From: Argopecten irradians
Lineage: Eukaryota; Mollusca; Bivalvia; Pectinida; Pectinidae
Direction of reading: 5' to 3'
NCBI RefSeq assembly: GCF_041381155.1
Contig: NC_091135.1
Location: forward strand, 68,719,418-68,783,417
Length of the DNA stretch: 64,000 bases
Shown piece after piece: positions 10,690 through 21,485 of this stretch. Numbering within the stretch: position 1 is the first letter of the stretch; every line of letters begins with the position of its first letter. The notes beneath the pieces were generated by a model that was not told where the DNA came from, ran no database searches, and was given only the letters and a program-made list of their open reading frames with translations. A program made the translations under genes and the position numbers.

Positions 10690-13034
10690 CGGCCTAAACG
10701 GAACTCAGGTCTGGTTCGTAGTCTATTCATTAAAAAATTCTTCAACGTAACTCGGAACAGGCAACATTTCTATAATGTCCCAAGCACATTGACTGCTTTT
10801 ATCTAAAATGATAGAAAATTTCTTATATGTCTTAGGCATATAGAATGATTTTATCTAAATAGATAGAAAATTACCTTAAACGGAACTCGGAACTGGTTCC
10901 GAGTTCCGTTTTACTTAAACGGAACTCGGAAATGGGAGTTGATCGAAAACTGAATTAAAGTGAATTCATCACTAGTAACCCATGAAAAAAGACAACTGGC
11001 AACATTTCTCATATGTCTTTGGCATATAGAATGATTTCATCTAAATAGATGGAAAATTTCCCTAAACGGAACTCAGAACTGGTTCCGAGTTCCGTTTTAC
11101 TTAAACGGAACTGGGAGATAGGAGTTGATCAAAAACTGAATTAAAGTAGATCCATCACTAGTAACCCATGAAAAAAGACAACTGGCAACATTTCTCATAG
11201 GTCTTAGGCATATAGAATGATTTCATCTAAATAGATGGAAAATTTCCCTAAACGGAACTCGGAACTGGTTCCGAGTTCCGAACTGGGAGATAGGAGTTGA
11301 CCGAAAACTGAATTAAAGTAGATTCATCACTAGTAACCCATGAAAAAAGACAACTGGCAACATTTCTCATAAGTTTTAGGCATATAGAATGATTTATCCA
11401 AAATGATAGAAAATTTCCTTTAACAGAACTCGGAACTGGTTCCGAGTTCCGTTTTACTTAAACGGAACTCGGAAATGGGAGTTGATCGAAAACTGAATTA
11501 AAGTGAATTCATCACTAGTAACCCATGAAAAAAGACAACTGGCAACATTTCTCATATGTCTTAGGCATATAGAATGATTTTATCTAAATAAATAGAAAAT
11601 TTCCTTAAACGGAACTCGGAACTGGTTCCGAGTTCCGTTTTACTTAAACGGAACTCGGAAATGGGAGTTGATCGAAAACTGAATTAAAGTGGATTCATCA
11701 CTAGTAACCCATGAAAAAAGACAACTGGCAACATTTCTCATATGTCTTAGGCATATAGAATGATTTTATCTAAAATGATAGAAAATTTCCTTAAACGGAA
11801 CTCGGAAATGGGAGTTGATCGAAAACTGAATTAAAGTGAATTCATCACTAGTAACCCATTAAAAAAGACAACTGGCAACATTTCTCATATGTCTTAGGCA
11901 TATAGAATGATTTTATCTAAATAAATAGAAAATTTCCTTAAACGGAACTCGGAACTGGTTCCGAGTTCCGTTTTACTTAAACGGAACTCGGAAATGGGAG
12001 TTGATCGAAAACTGAATTAAAGTGGATTCATCACTAGTAACCCATGAAAAAAGACAACTGGCAACATTTCTCATATGTCTTAGGCATATAGAATGATTTT
12101 ATCCAAAATGATAGAAAATTTCCTTAAACGGAACTCGGAACTGGTTCCGAGTTCCGTTTTACTTAAACGGAACTCGGAAATGGGAGTTGATCGAAAACTG
12201 AATTAAAGTGGATTCATCACTAGTAACCCATGAAAAAAGACCACTGGCAACATTTCTTATATGTCTTAGGCATATAGAATGATTTTATCTAAATAGATAG
12301 AAAATTTCCTTAAACGGAACTCGGAACTGGTTCCGAGTTCCGTTTTACTTAAACGGAACTCGGAAATGGGAGTTGATCGAAAACTGAATTAAAGTGGATT
12401 CATCACTAGTAACCCATGAAAAAAGACAACTGGCAACATTTCTCATATGTCTTAGGCATATAGAATGATTTCATCTAAATAGATGGAAAATTTCCCTAAA
12501 CGGAACTCAGAACTGGTTCCGAGTTCCGTTTTACTTAAACGGAACTGGGAGATAGGAGTTGATCAAAAACTGAATTAAAGTAGATCCATCACTAGTTACC
12601 CATGAAAAAAGACAACTGGCAACATTTCTCATATGTCTTAGGCATATAGAATGATTTTATCCAAAATGATAGAAAATTTCCTTAAACGGAACTGGGAAAT
12701 GGAAGTCGATCGAAAACTAAATTAAAGAGGATTTACCAATATTAATCCATTAAAAAAGCCAACAGGCAACATTTCTAATATGTCCAAAGCACATTGACAA
12801 CTTTTATCTAAAAAGATAGAGAATTTCCTTAAACGGAACTCGGAACTGGTTCCGAGTTCCGTTTTACTTAAACGGAAATAGATGTTATTTGAAAACGTAT
12901 TTAAACTAGCTCTATCACAAATTATACATGAAAAAAAACACAACAGAAAACCGGTTCCGAGTTCCGTTTAGCTTAAACTCGGATAACTGAACTCGGAACT
13001 CGAACTCGAACTCGGAACCAACTTCAGCCTCCCG
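10690..13034 (-). repeat. Right array of the ~186 bp satellite, inverted
   Basis: This is the reverse complement of the unit at 711-3250, with about twelve copies. Each contains the same 32 bp palindrome, CACTAGTAACCCATGAAAAA and ATATAGAATGATTT blocks. The outer end at 13034 is the inverse of CGGGAGGCTGAAGTTGG at 711, and identity there extends about 27 bases. The two arrays form a very long inverted repeat around 7.4 kb of transposon remnants. Confidence 0.9.
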
Positions 13035-13149
13035 GCATCCACGGGAAAGAAACAACCAGTAAATCTCTGGGAGTTTAAGGTAAGAGAGGCAGTCATGAGT
13101 CATTACACAAGGACAAAAACATAAGTAAACTTTACATTTTGTTTTTATC

Positions 13150-13374
13150 TTACTACATTTAGTACCAGTCTTATGTTTAGTTAGTGAATGTTTCATTAAA
13201 AGACCAATGTTATGTTTAGTAAGTGAATACGTCATTAAAGACCAATATTATGTTTAGTTAGTGAATATTAGATTAAAAAAAACAATATTTTGTTTAGATA
13301 GTGAATACGTCATTAAAGACCAATGTTATGTTTAGTTAGTGAATACGTCATTAAAGACCAATATCATATTTCAG
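13150..13374 (+). repeat. ~37 bp minisatellite abutting a splice acceptor
   Basis: About six units of GTTATGTTTAGTTAGTGAAT followed by ACGTCATTAAAGACCAAT. The last unit grades into the real acceptor (CAATATCATATTTCAG) at 13374. In the other units the equivalent position reads CAATGTTATGTTTAG, so each unit carries a decoy TTTAG. Confidence 0.85.
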
Positions 13375-15889
13375 TCGGTGTATCCTTACTACGTACTGTT
13401 CCTGTTGTTTGGGTTTTACTACCCTCGGATGACGATTGTCTACCTTTACCTCTTTGAGTATGATGCAATCTTTTCCCCCTTCATGAAGTATGCTTACCCA
13501 GATTTTCCCGAGACAGAAATGGGTGAATATATAAGTGTAAGTAAGACTAGCTGTCATTCCTGCGTTAACATAATTATCTGTTTCCTACAATACAAAGTCA
13601 ATCAGTGCTTTGATTAACACTTATGTCGTCCACAAACGTCACGTTACTGTGACGAATAGTTTGGATATTCAACCTTTGTCTGTATAACATATGCTTGTTA
13701 TATTGCATAGCGATATCGTATTGCCTTTGAAATGAGTCTTGGTGGATGTGTATTACGTCACGTACTCTGTTACCTATTGTTAACACACAGGATTGGCTGA
13801 CTGTTCATAGACCATGAAGCCAAAACCACCAACAAAATAAGCACACGAATTGAATACAAATGAGTTTAAGAGAGATTTCGAGGGCTAATCGTTATCTCCT
13901 GGTGACTTAGCACATTTGAAAGTATCATATGGACAGGAGGATTCCCTAGAAAGCCAACCAATCACACACCACGTTAGAATGACATAAAGTGTTGCATCAT
14001 TCTCATACAACGCAACAAACAATTGGTTAAGAGTGAGAAGTCACTGATCGCCCTAGGGGTAGTGTGTTAGCCATGATACATACAAATCTGGTTCGCACTG
14101 GTAATAAAAGCTGTCACAAAACACTGAAGATATGACCACTTGTTGCAACAATATAATTTGTAAGCATATTTTTTGATATACTAGAATGACTCTGTTGAGA
14201 CTTATCTGTTTACCCATTTACACTTGTTTTCATACAGTTAGTAATGATATGACACATGCATTTAAGTCCAGTCATTATTCAATTCTTATCTACATAATAC
14301 AATGTAATGTAATGCTATGGTAGATTGTAACTTCCTATTTCTCATTAGTATTCCAGGTTGACTTACACCTTGTTTACGCCGTACTGGCTGGTAGGACAGT
14401 ATATCTATAAAAGTACGTGGTTTTCTACCCACTACTACATAAGTTGTTACATTCTGCTCGCTTGTGTTGCCAATAGCCTTCAGGAAATGACGTGGATATG
14501 GTTAGTTTGTACCAAGTCAATGTCAAAAGGGTAAGTTTTCAGGAAAGGTTTAATATCCAATATTTCCAATTTAAAACATTTGGGTATTACTTCTTTTTGG
14601 GATATAGAAATGTATGTTTTTTCGCAATTAAGATTGGTTTTTTTATTCGACCACATTTGGCCTATTCCACTCTCAGTCAGCGGGGTGTTGGATGAATTTA
14701 TTGATACCCCAAGACTGGTAGTTGCTGTGCAATGCACTATATAACATATCAGGATAGTTTTTGAACTCTGTCACAATAAATATATGAGGCGGAATACTAC
14801 GTTTGTATATGATGGTTATCAACCCTTCCTTTGCGATGTAAGTCTTATTGTCTTTCTATAGTGACGTCACCAAACATCAGCAGTGCCGTAGGCTGTCCCT
14901 TCTCGTTGTGTACTAACGATTTCAAATATAATTCAAACGGAACACTTCATATTAGAAATACTTACAAATGTACACATAAGCGGTAGATATCATTCTGGCC
15001 CGTTTTATTATGTTATAATTAGAAAAATGACTACAGACAAATAGTCAAAACGCGCAAATATGCATTATCAAATTTGTCTGTAGTCTTCGGAGTTATAGGG
15101 TCGATCAAAACACGGATTAGAGTGTAGAACAAGTAGTTTTGTGTTCAAAAAACTGTTTAAATTTAATCTGCGTTTTAGGTGACTGTGCTATATTACTGTT
15201 GCATCTAGTGATCTAAACAAACATGTAGACGACACGCTGTGTAACTGTTATTTGGACTGAACAAGGCCCTATAGTGGCTGAATATCAATTCCATAGAAAT
15301 GATTTTGGCTCTTTATTTCGGATCATTAATCTACTAGCTTTATAACGTGTCTATCTCATTATATTACTTTAGAAATCTTTTCGTTTTAGATGACTGTGTT
15401 ATATTCACATTGTGTCTCTTTGTGATAGTAGAATTCTGTCCACTATATATACTGAAATATACCACCAACGATAGCCAGCAGGCCGCCCCATCCGGACACA
15501 TTATACTAAATATGATTTAGTCATTTAAAATCATCTAACGCCAAGTGTCAAGAACAGAAGAATGAGTACTCTTAATGAGGACAGAATCTACAGCTGTCGT
15601 TCTATATCATAGTGGTAAGCACAGTATGGAAGGTTGTGTAAAAGTCATAACCAGTTGTGTATAATTGTCTTTTGTTTCTCCCTACTAGGTTGATTAAAGA
15701 AAAGCTGCTGATTCTGTTTGGAGAAATGATCCTGTTTGCCGCATCGTCTGTACTGCCATGGTTTTTTTTACACCTTTTTGTTTTATGATCACGTCGTGTC
15801 ACTTGTCAGTAGAGGCTGCGTGGATACCTATAAACTGTGGAGAGGATATGTCAAACCAGCAAACATGTACCGACCTTAATGCATTGATC
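13375..15889 (+). pseudogene. BFAR-like paralogue, 3' membrane exons only, frameshifted
   Basis: Three exons match the last three exons of the intact gene at 21486-26208 in size and phase. They are 13375-13536 (54 codons, includes PRMTIVYLYLFEY), 14349-14530 (includes PYWLVGQY and THYYISCYILLACV; ends in phase 2 at AAAGG|GTAAGT), and 15689-15889 (LIKEKLLILFGEMILFAASS then PWFF). All have canonical AG and GTAAGT borders. In the last exon an eight-T run at 15762-15769 shifts the frame and gives an early TGA at 15786-15788. With one fewer T the frame would continue as FYDHVVSLV to TAA at 15887. RING and SAM exons are absent from the upstream 13 kb, which is filled by the large inverted array. 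They may lie beyond the window or be lost. It is either a decaying duplicate or a functional gene with a homopolymer sequencing error. Confidence 0.72.
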
Positions 15890-18139
15890 TCAGAACGGCT
15901 CATATTTCAAAAAATTTAGGAAATGATGTCATATGGACATCAGTCAATAACTGAATGCTTGTTCAAACTGTTATAGGGATATAAGAAAACACATTATGGG
16001 TTCTCTACCATTAAGTCACAGTTCATCTGAATATTCACAACAGTTGTAGTTTTAGGGTCGGAATGCTGATGATTACCACAATAATACGTTTGTTTGAGTT
16101 TTACAGCCCATCGACAACTAAGATCATTTAGGGCTAAACTAATATCAATGATCCAGACAGAATGTAAAAAATGATTGCATCTAAAAGATCAGAAAAACGC
16201 AAGTAAGAACTAAAACACAGATTGTAAATGTTGATGTTATAAAAGGAGTGTATGGAATAAAATAACTTTGGCTAAAACCCATGAGAAAACTCGGGCACAA
16301 TGTTGTTGAAACGATAAAATGTTGCGTTGATACCATGATAAGATTGGGAAACGTTTGTATTTTTTCAAATGCCGATTTCTTTGGTTTTATTTAAAATATG
16401 ATTATGTTTCACGATTTAGAGCTATGTTTCACGATTTAGAGCAAAATATACTTATCTCATATGTGTTTAAAATCAATACAGTGCACTGTGAGAAGAGAAT
16501 CACAAACATAGCATGTAGGAGGAGCATCCCCTCTGAATAGATAGGGATGACTTAAGTATGTGTGTCCAGTTCGAGAAACTTCCAACAACTTCCTCTCTGC
16601 GGTCTCTCCGACTGGACAGTTTGGGATTAAGTGTACGTAGGTTGTATTTTAAACAGTTTATTGTTTGTTTCGGTACCTGTGTTCTGGAATACACAATAAT
16701 TTTGGTCACTTTGTTCGAATAAACCAAAACCAACATATTATAGTATTGATTCCGATGATGTTATCAATTATGTCGTGATGTTTTATTTTAGTTAAATTCT
16801 AGCTGTTTACTATGGTATTACAACAATTGATGATAGCATTATAAATATACCATCTTATTTGGCTTGATATTGTAATGAAAAGTGAAAACAGTTTTAAATG
16901 GGGGTATGATACCTCCTGTATCACTAAGATATATACCATAGGCTTATATGTCACCCTGTTTTACACTTTATTAATGGTTATGTCATTGTAGTGTCATCCA
17001 ACTCAATTACTAACATGCTATTGTTAATTAGTTTTTAATGCATTGTTGAGACAGACAACAGAAGAGTTGTTTAAAATCGTTTATAACATTTTTTTGTTAT
17101 GGTTGTACCCTAGATTGAACGTTTTCGTATGTTATCTTGATAATGTATTGTTTTTAATAATTTGTATGTATCTATACAGTATAGAGAGTGTGAAATGGAT
17201 TTATACTAGAGATCATTATATGTATATCGTATCGTAAGCTAAGAAATAGTTTGATTATTTTTTAGAATTTCGTTGGATGACTTGTTTGTAATTTTCTTTA
17301 TTATTTCACCAATATTAATTATGGTGGTATGTGATTGAGAAGAGACGTGACTTTCTCCGTGTGTAGTGTGCACGTCTACCAGACAGTAATGATACTATTT
17401 GTTAGTTTACATTCAATTATGTCTAATAAACTTTTTTTATTTCCTACATTTGGTGTTTTCCTCTTCTGTAATAAAAAGAAGACATCTGTTGATTCCTAAA
17501 ATCAGGTGCGATACCAGAACTCTAATGTCATCCGTACTTTTATTTCTTTTACAATTTTGTCGTCAAAAATGCTAAAAAGAAAATTGGGCAAAACAAGGAT
17601 ATATGTAAATAAACAATTCATTGAAACAAATTATGTATGTTCCGAAATGATAATTGGCATTACTGAAGTGATACAAAACCACAACCAAGGCGAGGTCAAT
17701 TCTAATCACATTTGGTGCTAAATGTATAAAAGAGTCATATTTTTTGCAATATCATAATAAGATAGCGCTAGAATCCGTTCCCCTTCAATGTGTTTCCACA
17801 CATGATTCTTTTAATAAAAAACAAAGATTTAGTCGAGGATAGAAGTGATCCAGGACACTGGTTTGGCTAGTTAGTAATTCCCTAAATAAAGGCGTTTTCT
17901 GACAGGAAAAATCCTTGGTAACAAGGATATAAAATTGGAGAATTTGAGTTTGAAATGAAAGAACCGCGTTTGTTCTATCTTCTAGTTGATGGGAACCAAG
18001 ACTTTAGTTAAGGTAAAAAAAGTTAAGGCTTAAACTTAAGGTTAATATTGCATTTCAAAACTTTATAGGTTTGGTCTATGGAAAATCTTCTAAATGGTTT
18101 GACATTAACACGACTCGTGTTCTGGCTCTATTCAGCTTC
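15890..18139. other. Intergenic, no gene supported
   Basis: AT-rich. A short relative of the dispersed repeat of 192-710 lies near 16090-16160 (CCCATCGACAACTAAGATC). The small open frames (61-78 codons) lack domains, splice context or coding bias. No RNA gene or array is seen. Confidence 0.5.
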
Positions 18140-19150
18140 AATCATTCAACTGATCTCTGATCCGATATTTGACCACTAAACACAATACCTGGTCAATACG
18201 TCCGATATTTGACCACAAGACATCATACCTGGTCAATACGTCCGATATTTGACCATAAGACATCATACCCGATCAATATGTCCGATATTTGACCACCAGA
18301 CAACATACCTGGTCAATACGTCCGATATTTGACCACCAGACACCATACCTGGTCAATACGTCCGATATTTGACCATAAGACATCATATCTGATCCATACA
18401 TCTGATATTTTACAACAAGACACCATACGTGATCAAAACGTCCGATATTTGACCACTAGACACCATACCTGATCAATACGTCCGATATTTGACCACTAGA
18501 CACCATACCTGGTCAATACGTCCGATATTTGACCATAAGACATCATATCTGATCCATACATCTGATATTTTACAACAAGACACCATACGTGATCAAAACG
18601 TCCGATATTTGACCACAAGACACCATACCTGATCAATACGTCCGATATTTGACCACTAGACACCATATCTCGTCAATACATCCAATATTTGACCACTAGA
18701 CATCATACGTGATCAATATATACGATATTTGCCCACAAGACACCATACCTGATCAATACGTCCGATATTTGACCACTAGACACCATATCTCGTCAATTCA
18801 TCCGATATTTGACCGCTAGACATTATAACTGGTTAATACGTCCGATATTTGACCACTAGACACCATACCTGGTCAATACATCCAATATTTGACCACAAGA
18901 CACCATACCTGATCAATACGTCCGATATTTGACCACTAGACACCATATCTCGTCAATTCATCCGATATTTGACCGCTAGACATTATAACTGGTTAATACG
19001 TCCGATATTTGACCACTAGACACCATACCTGGTCAATACATCCAATATTTGACCACTAGACATCATACGTGATCAATACATCCGATATTTGACCACAATA
19101 CACCATACCTGATCAATACGTCCGATTTTTGACCACTAGACAATATACCT
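18140..19150 (+). repeat. 40 bp satellite with 160 bp higher-order period
   Basis: About 25 units of TCCGATATTTGACCACTAGA plus CACCATACCTGGTCAATACG. Variant units recur exactly four units apart: the CATCATATCTGATCCATACA variant at 18381 and 18541, and the CACCATATCTCGTCAATTCA variant at 18781 and 18941. This shows that blocks of four were duplicated. No coding frame. Confidence 0.93.
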
Positions 19151-19189
19151 AGGTAATGGTTGATACAGACTTTTTTGTGACAGGAGAGA

Positions 19190-19310
19190 AAATGTAGCGG
19201 CCAGACCGGGATTGGAACCTGGGACAATCCGAACACTAGCCGAGTTCTCTACCGACTCAGCTACCTGGTCACCGATAATCGACCCAGTTTAATCCCGCTA
19301 CACTCCTCCC
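19190..19310 (-). repeat. tRNA-derived SINE-like element, copy 1
   Basis: On the minus strand it contains A-box-like TAGCTGAGTCGGTAGAGAAC and a degraded B box (GGTTCCAATCCC), flanked by CCAGGTAGC and GGTCTGGCCGCTACA. It is about 85% like the copy at 19415-19531. The outer TGTAGCGG and CCGCTACA form a short inverted pair. The anticodon arm cannot pair properly, so it is not a functional tRNA gene. Confidence 0.6.
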
Positions 19311-19414
19311 TCCTTTCTCGAAGTCTTCGCCCTCGAGGACATACGAGACCCTTCCAAACACCACCACGGTGATTTATTAAGTTCAGCGCCAATTCTGTAA
19401 CAGGAGAAGAGAAA

Positions 19415-19531
19415 ATGTAGCGGCCAGACCGGGATTCGAACCCGGAACCCTCCGAATACTAACCGAGTGCTCTACCGACTGAGCTACCTGGTCACCGATG
19501 ATCGATCCAGTCCAATCCTGCTACATTTGAT
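19415..19531 (-). repeat. tRNA-derived SINE-like element, copy 2
   Basis: The minus strand reads GACCAGG, TAGCTCAGTCGGTAGAGC (A box), then GGTTCGAATCCCGG (B box) and TCTGGCC. The D and T arms pair well. The acceptor stem has one mismatch. The anticodon stem pairs weakly, and the loop would place AGT as anticodon. It is better preserved than copy 1. A fragment of the same family (GCCAGACCGGCATTCGAAC) lies at 58649-58667. Confidence 0.6.
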
Positions 19532-21485
19532 ATGTTTGTAGTATCCAAGTATTCTAAACAGATATAATAACAATTGAAGCAACCAAATAGCCACTTACTT
19601 AGGCATTGCACATTCACATAAGATCACGCACTGTCGGTTATAACACGTAGTAAGGAGTTTTGATGATACCCAGCGAATTTCATAAAATACATTGTACCAT
19701 TGACAACACGTAGAGTGGTGGTGTAAATACCAAAAACATATTTACAACAATGTTGTCTATGTTGACAGGCAGAGGGACCTCCAGTTTAAAGGCATTTCCC
19801 CTTGGCTAACTACTTTTAAGCGTATTCTTTTAAACATGATATTTTTGCATCAACACGAACTTTAAACATTATATCATGATTTGATGTGATCAGTTTTCCA
19901 AATTGATGTTATTTAATATGATTTTTGAAAAAATGAAAATGAGCATTTTTACCTATTTTTTCGAAAATCAGGCATTCAAAACCTAAGTGCATTTTGTTTT
20001 ATCAATATATAAGTTGAAATATTATTTTTTTTCTTTCAAAAATTGTACTCAAACCATCTGAAAATTACTTAACTTTTATAACATATCAAAGTTATTCTGC
20101 TGTTTTAACTATTTAAGAGTTTATCTAAAAGCCCCTTTAGGGACATACAGAGGTACATCTGCCTATCGTAAAAATGACGAAGTTGTCAATTTCTATGTAT
20201 ATATGTTTCTGTATATACACACACACTACCTCACCCATTAGTCAAAGCACTCAACCGGAACGAATACATACCCGATAATAAAACAACCCGTCACTGACTA
20301 CTATAAACATGACGAAAGAAAAAAACCCTGAAAATCCCTACTTTCGGTTTGGCTTACAAATACGTAAAATACACGTCCTTATAACATAAGTAAAGCGGCA
20401 GTAAATGTGAGTATTATCTAATATGTCTTACCTGTATATAAGGTATAGTTCAAGGCTCATATTCTTATGTCTTCAGTTGATATTCTGTATATGCGAGTGT
20501 ATCTCTATTATTAGCGTTGTACTCTGGAAACTATTGGTTTGTATCACATGGGACCACTCTATGTTCCCCAGCCTAAGAAAATGTCTGATCAGAAACACTG
20601 TAGAAGTTTGTTACATTAACAAGTCAGTTATACATACTTATGCTACAGTATATTGGCGTTTAAGTTTGTTACGACACTACCCTGTTTACATTTCTGATCA
20701 GCCATGAATCCTCGTAAATGTCACTCACCTGTTACTAAACAATAATAACATATATCTTCAGGGAGTAAGACGTATGCATGTACTGTATTCGATATATCAC
20801 ACCTGGGGATAGCTCCTTATAACCATCACAAAGACTAAATGTAAAACAATCAGCACTCTGGTGTAAAGTATGGTCGCATCGAACTAGTTAGACATATCAT
20901 GCAATAAGTAAGGTACTGATATATAATCTAACTTTATAAATATAATTAACTAAGGCCCATTTCGGAAGGTAATAATTACAACAATGAATGGGAATTATTG
21001 GAATGTATCTATTGGAGTGACTCAAGTATGATAAACCAACCAGAAATATTTATTGCTTAAAATTTTAGGTCAGACTTTGATATACTTGATTGGTGTCACT
21101 GTCCATATTAAGGTGAAGGCGTCTCAGGTAAAATTGTCTACATTCTGTAAATTTATTGGAATACTGCCACAGTGAGGAATTCCACTGTGAACACAATACA
21201 TGGTATTGGTTACGTGTGTATAGTCAACACAGTCAACCATTCGTGTCGGGTTAAGTGGTGATTATAAATAAAGATTGCGTGGATTTATACATATATGGTT
21301 TCCATTTTGTGTTTGATTTACGAATTGTCATTTTTAATTTTAGACAATAATGATTAAACATTAATCACTAATTCAAAGTAACTTACTTATAGTGTTTAGG
21401 GATTTGGGTACCGCAGTTTCTCCGTATGACCCTAGACTAAACTATTCAATCAAGTAATGACTGGTTTTCAGGATAAAGCCCTGCT
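19532..21485. other. Upstream region of the BFAR gene
   Basis: No protein-coding exon is supported. A good acceptor (GACTGGTTTTCAG) ends at 21471, fourteen bases before the start codon of the BFAR gene, so a non-coding first exon and the promoter probably lie in this interval. An AT-rich block at 19780-20130 looks like an old dispersed repeat. I cannot locate a TATA box or initiator with confidence. Confidence 0.4.

Noticed and set aside
19415-19531. Functional tRNA gene
   Set aside because: A and B boxes are good, but the anticodon stem pairs poorly and the unit occurs as a flanked repeat with a degraded partner, so a SINE-like origin fits better.
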